Below, piece by piece: positions 30,787 through 40,908 of a stretch of 64,000 bases of DNA. Positions within the stretch are counted from its first letter, which is position 1; each line of letters begins with the position of its first letter. Below the pieces are notes generated by a model, which had not been told where the DNA came from, made no database searches, and saw nothing but the letters and a program-made list of their open reading frames with translations. The stretch comes from Novakomyces olei (lineage: Eukaryota; Ascomycota; Novakomycetes; Novakomycetales; Novakomycetaceae), in contig JADEYG010000002.1 of assembly GCA_016906335.1 (NCBI GenBank), forward strand, positions 62,001 through 126,000. Reading direction: 5' to 3'. Position numbers and translations under genes: made by a program.

Positions 30787-30922
30787 TAATAGATGCAGCT
30801 TTAGTCTGCTGTAATCGAGCAAGGAAGCATTGAAGGCCTTTTAAGTATTTCATCGTGCAAAGCTCGAGTCTGTTTAGTCTGCCTTCACTCTATTGCGCAA
30901 TGTAGCAGCATAATATGTACAA

Positions 30923-31208
30923 TTAATCCGTCTCCTTTACATGGATATCCTTTATACTGTCGGAAGAATACGCCTGCAGCCGCCGCTGTCCCGTGCGCAA
31001 AAGGTACTCGATAGTAGTAAAATCCTTGCGGGGCACGTCTCGACCCTTTTCAAACTCGCGCCTGCTAGTTAGACAAAAGTATTCAAGCCAACGCTTACCG
31101 AATAAACATCAGCCAGTGAGAACGGAACTTGAGAGGCTTGTGGAAAGCGGCACGACAGCAGGCGCGGTACAAGTGTAAGCAGTCCCGCTGCAATCCAGAG
31201 AGCGTCAT
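30923..31208 (-). CDS. SDH6: Succinate dehydrogenase assembly factor 1 (LYR protein, Sdh6)
   Basis: Mitochondrial matrix LYR-motif chaperone that helps insert Fe-S clusters into the Sdh2 subunit. Exons 31099-31208 and 30923-31061 give 82 residues, the family's usual size. It opens MTLSGLQRDCLHLYRACCRA with the Leu-Tyr-Arg motif, continues HKPLKFRSHWLMFIRREFEK, and carries the signature PRKDFTTIEYLLRTGQRRLQ. The intron is 37 bp (GTAAGC...CTAACTAGCAG, phase 2). Correct phase, total length and both family signatures make the call firm. Confidence 0.93.
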
Positions 31209-31885
31209 TGCGAGGGCTCTCAAACTTTATTGTCGTCAATGGACTAACGTGAAATAATATTTAGAGAATCAAAAGACCGTAACGCTGACCGTAACCCTAA
31301 TCCTGTTGATATTTTCCAGACTCACAATTTTTAGTATCATTTTCTCCAAGTCGGTTCAATTGAATATATTATGTTTTGAATATCATTTGTCTTTTAGATA
31401 CTGTGGAGAAATTGACTCTGTATACCTTTTGTAAATATTATTTCTTTGAAATAATTCTGTCTTTACGGTACTTATTAAATTCTCTAAATTCCATATTCAG
31501 TCTTTACCGATTTATTATTGAATAATATATATATCCCTGACAGCGCCTCTTCGCCTTGGGAGACCTTTATCACTAGTCGGATTGTTGATATCAACCATTC
31601 GAACTTTAAAATACTTTTAAAAACTCGGCAGATATTATATTTCCTGAAATATATTTCTTTTAAACATTCTGTTGATTATTCTCTAATATATTTCTAGTAA
31701 ACATTATTTTATAATTGTCTTTTATATTTATATAACTATTCTCTTTTAAACAATATTTTCTCAATATTTTCTCAATATTTTCTCCATATTTTCTCAATAT
31801 TTTCTCAATATTTTCTAAATATTCTAGTATATTGCTATTAATACTCTAGTATATTCATAATAATGTATATACAATTTAGCGCAAG
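31209..31885. other. AT-rich divergent intergenic region with 11-bp tandem repeat
   Basis: 677 bp separating SDH6 and the next plus-strand gene. It is strongly AT-rich. Near its end is a block of about six imperfect 11-bp units (TATTTTCTCAA) at about 31751-31820. A short CCGTAACCCTAATCC telomere-like tract is at 31287-31302. No gene found. Confidence 0.6.
31751..31820. repeat. 11-bp tandem repeat
   Basis: About six units of TATTTTCTCAA with minor changes, immediately upstream of the gene starting at 31886. Possible promoter dT/dA-rich element that excludes nucleosomes. Confidence 0.75.
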
Positions 31886-33721
31886 ATGCTCAGGACCAGC
31901 TTGCGCGCAAGGTCCCTCCCTTACCGCGCTCGCGCAGCTCGTGTGCCCTTGTGCTTCACTCTGCGCCGTCATTTCTGCTATGCGGTAACAACGTTCGGCA
32001 CCGACTTTGAGCGGTGTGCTCACTCTGCCCTTCTGCGCAGTCTCTACGCGTACGCTGAGCGCGGAGAGGCACGAGAGCCTAATTTTGCCGTTGTCCTTGT
32101 CGATGCGCGGTACTTGGCCGCTGCCGCTACCGGCGACGGCGCTCCGCCCGTTGCGCCGGACGAGATTGTGCCGATGATGCGCGAGTGGCTGTTTGGCTGG
32201 CCCGAGATGTCCGTTGTCGGAGCCGTAGTAGACGGCAGCCAGTTCCAGCTGCCGTCAGTGGCAGTAATGCTCGTGACGGAGGACGAGGCCGTTTTTGCCA
32301 CGACGCGGACGGGTCCGAGCGATGCGGAGACGGCAATTGGCCGATGGAATGTGCCCTCCACACGGAGACAGGCAGTCGCAAAACTCGAGCGGCAGACAGA
32401 CGCGTATTTCTTACGGAGAGCAGAGCCGCCCGTCCTCGGCGAGCGGCAGTGGTTCTCCCTCATTACACGTGCCCGCACGTTTGCCATGCCAGAGGGAAGG
32501 GATTATAGTAGTGGAAGTGGCAATGGAGATGGTAGTAGAAGTAGTATAAGTGGAGATAGCAGTAAAAGTAGTAGTAGAAATGGAGGTGAAAGTGGAAATA
32601 GTAATGGAGGTGAAGAGGACGCTGGACTGCGCCGGCTGGTTGCGCAGAGTATGACGTTTGAGGAGCTCAAGGACGCGCAAACGTCAATGGCTCTGAGTAC
32701 GGCTCAGGAGACGTTTGCTCTCGCTGTACGCGATGTCAAGGAGAGCCTTTCGCCGGCCGAGTTGGAGGAGATTGAGGAAGTAATGGCCGGTCACCACCCG
32801 ACCCGTGTGGACCAGCAGCACGCTAAATTCGTGCTTGCCTTTGGCGACAAGGATTTTATAAAGTCAGACTGGCTGGACGAGAGCTTCCCTCGTGCCTACC
32901 GCCTCGGGCTGCCGATCGCCAGGACGCCTTTTATTACGGGCTCACCAGTGACTTTTTTCGCAGACGACCACGTCTACGCCAGTGGCGGGTTCGCCCTCGC
33001 CTTTAGCCGGCTGTTCCCCTTCCAGATTCCGCTCATGGGCCTCCTCGATATCGGCCATTTTGGACTGGCAAAACTGCGGCCAGAGGCAGACACTGCTGCC
33101 TCAGCGGCTACAGTGACCCGTGCCAAGGGCAACATGATCCTGGGACTGGAGGGCGGACGGATGCAGGACTTTATGGACGACGCCAGCCACCTCGCCTCCC
33201 TCTTTCACAAGGACTTGAAGTTTTACGCTCAATTAAACAATGACGCAATGGTGCGGGTACTCGCAGGCGATCCCCGATCGGGCCGGCTCGCTCTGGACGG
33301 GGATGTCCGAGTGGCGGAGGGCGACAAGGTCGATTTCTACTACCAAACTGACCGGTTTCCGACGGGGGATTATATAGCGGACAGCGGTATTGTGCTAAAC
33401 ACGGTTCCGGAAGACAACCAGCCTGGTGAGGAGCTGGTTGCCGGAGACCGGCCGGGGCTTTTTATGGCCTCTTCGTCCCAGGGACTCAGTGTCGCTACAA
33501 AGCGCGGCCAGGCTTGGTTCTGTGACGCTACGGGTACGAGTGTGGCCGTGCCCCTCGCTGGGAATAGCCAGTACCCGATCGACGAGCCCCAGCCGGCTTT
33601 CAGACCGGTCCATCGGCAAATCGCCGAGTGGGTTTCCGACCGAGCCAGGCGGATTCTGCCCCCGCACCCAGAGGGATCCTCTCTACCGGAACCGGACAAG
33701 GATAAAGAGCCGAAAAATTAG
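31886..33721 (+). CDS. Unrecognised protein, possible FIST-like domain, likely mitochondrial
   Basis: 611 codons, intronless. The N-terminus (MLRTSLRARSLPYRARAARV) is Arg/Ser/Ala-rich without acids, like a mitochondrial presequence. Residues about 207-250 are a Ser/Gly/Asn low-complexity insert. The region with SFPRAYRLGLPIARTPFITG then FFADDHVYASGGFALAFS, and later VTRAKGNMILGLEGGRMQDFM, loosely recalls FIST_N/FIST_C sensor-domain proteins in fungi; I hold this weakly. Third positions are GC-rich compared with neighbours. It is not catalase, which I first considered. Function is not assigned. Confidence 0.6.
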   Translation: MLRTSLRARSLPYRARAARVPLCFTLRRHFCYAVTTFGTDFERCAHSALLRSLYAYAERGEAREPNFAVVLVDARYLAAAATGDGAPPVAPDEIVPMMREWLFGWPEMSVVGAVVDGSQFQLPSVAVMLVTEDEAVFATTRTGPSDAETAIGRWNVPSTRRQAVAKLERQTDAYFLRRAEPPVLGERQWFSLITRARTFAMPEGRDYSSGSGNGDGSRSSISGDSSKSSSRNGGESGNSNGGEEDAGLRRLVAQSMTFEELKDAQTSMALSTAQETFALAVRDVKESLSPAELEEIEEVMAGHHPTRVDQQHAKFVLAFGDKDFIKSDWLDESFPRAYRLGLPIARTPFITGSPVTFFADDHVYASGGFALAFSRLFPFQIPLMGLLDIGHFGLAKLRPEADTAASAATVTRAKGNMILGLEGGRMQDFMDDASHLASLFHKDLKFYAQLNNDAMVRVLAGDPRSGRLALDGDVRVAEGDKVDFYYQTDRFPTGDYIADSGIVLNTVPEDNQPGEELVAGDRPGLFMASSSQGLSVATKRGQAWFCDATGTSVAVPLAGNSQYPIDEPQPAFRPVHRQIAEWVSDRARRILPPHPEGSSLPEPDKDKEPKN

Positions 33722-34395
33722 CATTTGTGGTCGGAGAGCAGGGCCAGCCAAAGCCTGCTGCATTGCCGATTGGTGGGGGGGCGGGTGCATGAGTATTGTA
33801 GCATAACAACGACGTGGCAGCAGGTGACTAAAGTTTCAAAAAGAAATGAATTGCACAAACAGTTGGTTTATCAATTAGTTTGGCCAAAAGTATGACTGGC
33901 TCTGACCATAAATGCGGAATTCGCACGTGGATATAGGTCCAAGTTTGGTCATAAAAATTGAACAGGCAATACTACAAGAGCACAGCAGCGCACAGCAGCG
34001 CACAGCAGCGTAGATTCCTAACTGTCTCGTATCATAACCTGAAATTGTCTATACCAGCAAAATCTAATTGTGCAGTTCTCCGTGTTTACGTGCTGTCAGT
34101 GTGAGCAATACATGGAGAGCACAAGTGTATATGAAAGGGATGTATTATATTAAATGATAAACAATATAGTTACAAGCCGAATCCATTTAAATGTTCCTCC
34201 TTTTCCGAATACGAGAATGAGAATGCCAGTATGCGTTAAACACCGTCCGGGAATAAAAGTCCATGTGACCATAATAATTTGGTCATAAATTATACAAGTA
34301 CCCTCCAAAAGAGAAGTACATTTAAAGCAGGTAAATAGACAGAAAAAAAAAAGGAGATTAAAGAAACGAAACAAGGAAAAAAAGATTATCCTCTT
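33722..34395. other. Convergent intergenic region, nothing recognised
   Basis: 3' flanks of the preceding gene and MDM31. It contains three copies of a GCGCACAGCA-type unit near 33985-34012. No gene or RNA was identified. Confidence 0.5.
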
Positions 34396-36240
34396 CTATG
34401 CTGGGTTGAACGACCGGAAAGAAACGAGCAATAGCTGCGAAGCCAATTGAATAGACCAAAAGCCAACCTTTTGCAGCCGTTTACGTCTATTTTGCTGGTC
34501 CTGGACATTAACCACAAATGCATCATAAACTTCCTTCGAGATTTCGTCCATTAGTCCGCTGTCGTACAACGTCCAGCTACCGTCAAAGTCCTCGACAGAT
34601 TTGCGGATGCTGCACGACAGGGGCACATGCGTCTTTCGCGAATTAATATAAGCAACAATGGGCCGAATAAGCGCATTGTTCACATAAGAGATATCGTTTG
34701 TGAATATCGGGACACTGGCCTTGACGTCATTCAACTGAATAGCAATATTTATGGCCATTTCTTCCCCCACTGGATCTGGTTTTGCTTGGTCTAGATCTGG
34801 CAGAGAGGAATCTGATAGAGAGGAATCTGATTTGTCCTTTTCTGCGGCACCGCGTCCCATATTAGTGTCAATATTCTCCATGATACTCGACACGACCGTA
34901 TTCAAATCCACACCGGGCGACCGCTCGGGGAAACTTATATCAAAGACTAAATCCGCAGTCCCCTTATAAATCCATCCAAAAGGACCGTTGGCGCCTCTGT
35001 TTAAATGATCAATACTGACACTATCAACACGCAGCCTGGACTCCCGGCTCTGACGTACGTTTGCGTCATTGTCTCCCTCGGTACCGACAACCATTCCATC
35101 ATAAGTTTGCCGAGGGTGAATTGTGAATAGTGAATTGTCATAAGAGCCCGACATGTGCGAGGCAGAGAGAATGTCGTAAAACAGCCATTGTTTACGTAAT
35201 TGGGGCAACTCACAAGAAAATACGCTAACGTTAAAAGGCCGGAAATTATCCGGCTGGTAGATAGTCACCAGCAAATCCTCCAATCGAACTGCTTCCAGTT
35301 CAAAATCGCCCCATCGATGACGGTACTTGTACGACCGAGGATCAATGCCAGGCAGCCAGTGCACATGGGTACGGTCAACTACGCCACGAACACCTTGAAC
35401 ATCAATATCCTTGACTATCCCACGGCCGTTAAACCATCGGGCTACGGAAAACGTAACATCCACCGACGCAATCGTCAAATCAAACTGTGTATAATTGCCG
35501 TCATCGTCTTGCTGCTCTTCCATTTCTTCTTTAACATCGCCTCCTTCCTCCTCAACTTGCCTTTGTGCTTCAGAAAGTGAGCCCTTGCGAAAGCTGGTTT
35601 TATTACGGGGTCTTGAAGATTGCGGTCTTCGCGATACATAAACGTTCTTAAACGAAATTCTGCCGTCTTTCCACTTGGGAACTATAGCCGACTCAAACAA
35701 AACGGTCAGCCCCGTTTCCTTCGTAACATACGAGCCCAAAGCTTCCGCCAGCTGCTCCTGTGCAAACACAGTATTTGCCCCGACAATAGCGATACTGAAA
35801 AACGTAGTTGTTCCCACCAGGATCCATACGATATGGCCCAGCAGTAGCCAGGAAGAAAATGCACTGATTTCGTCCCAATTAAACGGTCGGTAGGATTTTA
35901 TCAGGAAATATTTCATGCGGATACGAAGACGGGCAAAGGGGCCATTTGCTCGTGATAGCAATTCTTCTTTTGTTATTGGACCGTGTGCCTCGCTAGCGTG
36001 CCGTACTGTATGCCGTAAAAATTGCTTTAGCTTTAACTTGACCGGGTTTCGAACCCAAGACACCTGCGGAATCGTGCCGGTGGAGAAGCTGCGAGCTTCA
36101 TTTGCGAAAAGCACTCGGCTCAGACAAGGCCCGCATTGTCTATTGCCCGAACGCACGGAAAAGACGAAGCGGCGGGCCGTTGAGGCTCGAGCGGCATATG
36201 GCACGCCCAGAAAATTCCGAATAAACATAGATATTATCAA
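34396..36240 (-). CDS. MDM31: Mitochondrial inner membrane protein Mdm31/Mdm32 family
   Basis: Inner-membrane protein needed for normal mitochondrial shape, nucleoid and lipid homeostasis. Single exon, 614 residues (yeast Mdm31 is 579). An Arg/Ser-rich presequence occupies about 1-55. The family block RPFNWDEISAFSSWLLLGHI leads into the first membrane segment (VWILVGTTTFFSIAIVGANTVF), followed by VTKETGLTVLFESAIVPKWKDG and ISFKNVYVSRRP. A second hydrophobic segment is at the extreme C-terminus (FWSIQLASQLLLVSF). An acidic insert (EEEGGDVKEEMEEQQDDD) follows the conserved start of the intermembrane-space domain. The second Met (MFIRNF) may be the real start. Confidence 0.88.
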   Translation of the reverse strand: MIISMFIRNFLGVPYAARASTARRFVFSVRSGNRQCGPCLSRVLFANEARSFSTGTIPQVSWVRNPVKLKLKQFLRHTVRHASEAHGPITKEELLSRANGPFARLRIRMKYFLIKSYRPFNWDEISAFSSWLLLGHIVWILVGTTTFFSIAIVGANTVFAQEQLAEALGSYVTKETGLTVLFESAIVPKWKDGRISFKNVYVSRRPQSSRPRNKTSFRKGSLSEAQRQVEEEGGDVKEEMEEQQDDDGNYTQFDLTIASVDVTFSVARWFNGRGIVKDIDVQGVRGVVDRTHVHWLPGIDPRSYKYRHRWGDFELEAVRLEDLLVTIYQPDNFRPFNVSVFSCELPQLRKQWLFYDILSASHMSGSYDNSLFTIHPRQTYDGMVVGTEGDNDANVRQSRESRLRVDSVSIDHLNRGANGPFGWIYKGTADLVFDISFPERSPGVDLNTVVSSIMENIDTNMGRGAAEKDKSDSSLSDSSLPDLDQAKPDPVGEEMAINIAIQLNDVKASVPIFTNDISYVNNALIRPIVAYINSRKTHVPLSCSIRKSVEDFDGSWTLYDSGLMDEISKEVYDAFVVNVQDQQNRRKRLQKVGFWSIQLASQLLLVSFRSFNPA

Positions 36241-36831
<591 letters not shown>

Positions 36832-37215
36832 TTAGACGCGCTCTAGGAACAGCGAAGTTCCCACATTGACGTTGACATCGCCATTATTGACGCAGCGGCT
36901 GTGGTCAACCTTGTCCGAATACAAAGAGCATTTCCATACAAGCGATCCGTCAGCCTTGCTGATTTCCTGGTAAAAGTTGACAGCTTTGCAGTTGTTCGGG
37001 TCATTGACGCAGCGACGGAAGCAAGAGCAAGAGTCCATTACGCCCTTTTGTTCAAAAGTCAAATAGGCCTTGTCGATAACAGCACAGCCGCGATCGCTCC
37101 ATACGTCCTTGAAGACGGGGCAGATAGAGACACCGTCGCAATCAGGTGCAGGCAAGGCCATAGTCAAAGAAGCCAAAACGGCAGGAATAATAGCGAGTCC
37201 GGCAAAGATCTTCAT
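36832..37215 (-). CDS. Small secreted cysteine-rich protein
   Basis: 127 residues from the start I prefer (MKIFAGLAIIPAVLASLTMA), which begins a textbook signal peptide ending near ALPAP; an upstream in-frame ATG at 37287 would bury it. The mature part has nine cysteines in a spacing (CSCFRRCVNDPNNCKAVNFY, WKCSLYSD) that recalls a PAN/apple-like fold in fungal secreted proteins. That is a weak resemblance. There are no transmembrane segments or GPI signal. Function unknown; a wall-associated or effector-like protein is possible. The 3' end is at 36832. Confidence 0.75.
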   Translation of the reverse strand: MKIFAGLAIIPAVLASLTMALPAPDCDGVSICPVFKDVWSDRGCAVIDKAYLTFEQKGVMDSCSCFRRCVNDPNNCKAVNFYQEISKADGSLVWKCSLYSDKVDHSRCVNNGDVNVNVGTSLFLERV

Positions 37216-38207
37216 CGTTGTTAAAGGTAAAGTTAACCTGTTTTTGGTTTCTGTTAGTAATTGAGCTTGAAGTAAGAATGGTGACATTTGCCAGGGCCAT
37301 TCGCGCTTATTTATAGACGAAATCCAGATTCCGGGGAAAAGTCGGCTGTTATTCGCGGCCTGGGAAAGCAGCGTATTCTTTAATTTAGATAGCCTAAAAT
37401 AAAAAGTAAAAAGCCAATTTTACACTTCTCCACACTCGCCATTGCCGGAACCTCAATGTTCGCTGAACCGTGCCACTATTTTCGTACACACCGGCTGATA
37501 AAAATCTGTGAATTTTTCGATACCTCCGTGTCCACGCTTGATCTATTTCTGTCAAGAGCGCAGACTGGCCCACGCTTCCAGTTTTAGAAGCTCAATTTAT
37601 CCAAGCTCAATTTACCCGACTCTTTAAACAGGTAAAATACAAACAGTGGCATGCGTTTAGAAATAGCTCTAGACTCTGCTCTGGTGAAGCTGTTTTGCTG
37701 CAAGATATTCAAGTGCCTTTCCTAAAAGAAACAAATTCCCAGATCATTCAGGCTGGCTTCCCATAATCTGGACCTGTCGCTATCACCCGAGGACTTGCTT
37801 GAGTTATTTGCCAGCCTGCCGCATGTCTGCGTGAGCAATTTGCGTTCATTTTTATTCGTTAATTTAATGCTCTGACGTTCCAACTTTCTCTCGCTTCCTC
37901 AAGCTGGTCTTAATAATGCACATAGTATTGGACTCTGAAGTGAATATAATAATTATTTTGATATTACTGCTCTTTTGTATTCTTTGCCTTTATATCACAA
38001 CCCTATGTGAACGGGAAATAAAAGAGAAACAGACTAGAATAAAACTATAAATTATAATCAATAGAATTAAAATTAAAATTAAAATTAAAAACTAAGATAA
38101 AAATAAAAATAAAAATAAAAATAAAATAAAAAATTTGAAGACTGTCGACAGTACAAGAATATCAACATAAATCAAGTGCATTCAAAGTGTAAAGGCCTAC
38201 TGCAGCA
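37216..38207. other. 992-bp stretch with unassigned coding-like traces
   Basis: Contains promoters for the secreted-protein gene and PNO1. Between about 37455 and 37890 several plus-strand frames look protein-like without a family match: one from 37457 (MFAEPCHYFRTHRLIKICEF), one open from 37542 to 37766, one ending near 37876 (SPEDLLELFASLPHVCVSNL). They might be exons of a small unrecognised gene or a decayed gene. An (AAAAT/AAAAATA)n stretch occupies about 38068-38137. Confidence 0.35.
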
Positions 38208-39102
38208 ATGCCGGCGCCTACTGCACGGAAAGTTCCCGACACGCTTACTCCAGAACGGAATACTGTAAATGATACTTTAATCACAGAGGAAGGTACGTTT
38301 TGCGTTTGTTCTTTTGGCCGAGTCTTCTCGACAAAATTTAACTTTTCTGTTTCCCTCATTACTCTCGTTTCAATGTACCAGGACTAAGACTAAAGTGATC
38401 ATCGATCCCTCGGCGGCAAATGAGCCCAGAGAAACAGAATCAAGTGCGACGGACAGTATGACTGTTGATACAGAAGGACGACCACAGTTTGGAAAAGCGA
38501 AATTAGATCCCAAAGAAAAAGCAGACTCGGGAAAACGAAAACGGTCGGCTGGAGCTACTCCACAAATCCAAAAAGTCCCCATTCCACCACACCGCATGTC
38601 TCCGCTCAAATCGGCGTGGCCTAAAATCTATCCTCCACTAGTGGAATTCTTAAAGCTGCAAGTGCGTATGAATGTACGAAGCCGAGCAGTAGAATTAAGA
38701 GCGGGAAAGGAGACAGACGATGCTGGAGCAGTTCAGAAAGGCGTTGATTTTATTCGTGCTTTTGCTTTAGGGTTTGATGTGGATGATGCAGTGGCGTTAT
38801 TGCGCCTGGAAGATCTTTACATTGACAGTTTTGAGATCAAGGATGTTAAAGTTTTAGCAGGCGACCATTTGTCACGGGCTATCGGCCGTATTGCTGGTAA
38901 AGATGGGAAAACAAAGTTTGCTATTGAGAATACTACAAAGACGCGTATTGTCCTGGCCGATTCCAAGATCCATATTCTTGGTGGGTTTACAAATATTAGA
39001 ATTGCACGCGATGCTATCGTGCATCTCATTATGGGATCTCCGCCGGGCAAAGTGTACGCAAACCTGCGCACCGCTGCAAACAGGGCCAAGGAGCGCATGT
39101 AA
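38208..39102 (+). CDS. PNO1: KH-domain ribosome assembly factor Pno1/Dim2
   Basis: Nucleolar/pre-40S factor that holds the 3' end of 18S rRNA and recruits the Dim1 methyltransferase and Nob1. Exons 38208-38292 and 38396-39102 give 263 residues (yeast 274). The C-terminal two thirds is strongly conserved: PLKSAWPKIYPPLVEFLKLQ, QKGVDFIRAFALGFDVDDA, LRLEDLYIDSFEIKDVK, the KH core GRIAGKDGKTKFAIENTTKT and ILGGFTNIRIARDAI, and GSPPGKVYANLRTAANRAKE. The intron is 103 bp (GTACGT...GACTAAGACTAAAG); using that acceptor keeps the frame, while the nearby CAG does not. Exon 1 is a low-conservation tail. Confidence 0.92.
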
Positions 39103-39711
39103 CCTAAGAATAAAGTATATATAGAGGAAAAGGATGGAACTATAAGAAAAAGGGAAGCGTAAAGAGAAAGGGAATAGTGAAGGGAAAGGAATAGTAAGGG
39201 AAAAGGGACCGGTCATAGCAGTTTACTGGAGACTTGAATTTACTAAAAGAATCCGGGTCATCTTATTGAATTTTATTTTATGGGAAAGGCATTTGTTTTG
39301 AAGTTGTAATATAATAATTGAATCTGGTAATGTAATCGAGATTGCATCAGAGGACGGCTGCGTAGCGTAGAAGCAAATGCCATGAGAGTAATACGAAAAA
39401 AAAAAAAACCACAAATACAATGTCAATAAACAGCCAAGAATACACGAGCGCTATACACAGAATCAGAGTACTTATTCGCTGCTCTCCTATTCGTCTGTTC
39501 ATTTATCCGTCTACGTCGTGGCAAGTACAAAAGTTTCATTAATTCATAGAAATCATCATATTATTACAATGACAAATCTCAGGTACCAAGATCATCATAC
39601 TATTACATGGGCGCACTTTTTAAAAGCAAGATAAAAAAATAGCTCCCTTTCATATTCCTTTTCTGCGGACCAAAAGGATGTCACTCTCTCTCTTTTGATT
39701 TTCTCGTACTC
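39103..39711. other. Convergent intergenic region PNO1/bZIP
   Basis: 3' flanks. A purine-rich stretch at 39120-39205 (AAGGGAAnnG-type) lies just after PNO1. No gene seen. Confidence 0.5.
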
Positions 39712-40908
39712 CTACCGACGAGATATGAGCTCTGCATGTAAATTTGAGACGCGATCAGCCAACTCTTTGTTCTCCTTTCTTAGGAGGGCAATTGTATGAT
39801 TTGCCTCTGCAAGTTCTGCTACATGTGACTCCAGCTCTTTAATGTACCGCTCCCTCCGTAACCTGAAAGCCCTTTGCGCGTTCCGGTTTTGCTCTAATCG
39901 TCGAGCTGACTGCATAGGACTGCCCGATGAGATCATTGCTCTATTATTATCAGAGCCAGGCGGGCCTGAGGAGGAGGAAGACGAGGAAGAAGAATTTACA
40001 GCAACTGAACTCGAATTACCACTGACCGAAGTCTTCCTCGCAGCGGCCGCCGCTGCTGCTGCTGCTGCTGCTGACAAGGGCGAAGACGACGACGAAGGCG
40101 CTTGTGCCGGGTTTGTCTCCAAAAACACTCCAGATTTTATTCCTTTATTTTCACTAAAGCTGCCTCCAGCATTGCCGCCGGTAAGACGAGAGCTATCATC
40201 AACGCCTTTCCCTGACGGCCCTGAGGTAGGAAACGACATTGTATGGTGCCCTGGTTGTTTGTTTGCGAAATGCTGTACTTGAACCGCTGAAGCTGGTTGA
40301 CCTGAAGGGCTAGCCAGATGAGGGGAAGCATGAGAATGTGTAGGCGACAGCCGCTCATGCCTTTGCTGATACTGCAAAGACATTAGAGGGAACATATGAT
40401 TTGGTCCTTGAAAGCCTCCGCTGTAGGACAGCGGAGGCAGTTGCTGGGTGTGAGGATAAGCGTGCATTTCCTGCTGCGGCTGTTGAGCTCGAGCGCTCGA
40501 ACCTTCCACGCCGGCGTTTGCCAGGATACTCGAAGTTAAGGGCGAATTAGCTAAAGTGCCGCCCGGCTGGTGAGGCTGCGAATGAAGCAGTATATGTGGC
40601 ACTCCCAGTGAAGGCGTGTTCGGCTGTGGTGATACGTGCGGGTGCGAAGAAGCAGAGGAATTAGCGCTGTTAACATTGGACGACGGTGATCCGACTTGAG
40701 AAGGCAGCTGCCCAGTTTCCGGGACACGGTAAGCCAGAGCGTCTCTTTCATGAGCGGCATTTGGCTGTAGAATATCGGGGAGTGTCATCTTATTCGAAGG
40801 AACAGAAGACGTTGTCGCAGAGGAACTCGTCTCGAACTCTGAGCCTGTGCCATCGGGCGCTCGACGTTTTGTATAAGCCGGCGAAGCGCTTTGATCTTCG
40901 TGCTTCAT
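39712..40908 (-). CDS. bZIP transcription factor
   Basis: 398 residues from the Met I prefer (MKHEDQSASP); an in-frame upstream ATG at 40956 would add a hydrophobic 16-residue leader that looks like 5' UTR. The basic region RRLEQNRNAQRAFRLRRERY near residues 335-355 is followed by heptad leucines (IKELESHVAELAEANHTIAL, LRKENKELADRV). The NxxAQRAFR signature is of the fungal Yap/AP-1-like or KapC-type group. Most of the N-terminus is low complexity: Ser-, Gln/His/Pro-rich, with an alanine run of about 13 just before the DNA-binding region. The protein ends 12-15 residues after the zipper. Targets unknown. Confidence 0.85.
   Translation of the reverse strand: MKHEDQSASPAYTKRRAPDGTGSEFETSSSATTSSVPSNKMTLPDILQPNAAHERDALAYRVPETGQLPSQVGSPSSNVNSANSSASSHPHVSPQPNTPSLGVPHILLHSQPHQPGGTLANSPLTSSILANAGVEGSSARAQQPQQEMHAYPHTQQLPPLSYSGGFQGPNHMFPLMSLQYQQRHERLSPTHSHASPHLASPSGQPASAVQVQHFANKQPGHHTMSFPTSGPSGKGVDDSSRLTGGNAGGSFSENKGIKSGVFLETNPAQAPSSSSSPLSAAAAAAAAAAARKTSVSGNSSSVAVNSSSSSSSSSGPPGSDNNRAMISSGSPMQSARRLEQNRNAQRAFRLRRERYIKELESHVAELAEANHTIALLRKENKELADRVSNLHAELISRR

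Noticed and set aside
31886-33721. Catalase
   Set aside because: No heme-binding or distal His/Asn motifs of catalase can be found; only superficial similarity in composition.
36041-36062. tRNA T-arm-like GGGTTTCGAACCC
   Set aside because: It lies inside MDM31 coding sequence and has no cloverleaf around it.
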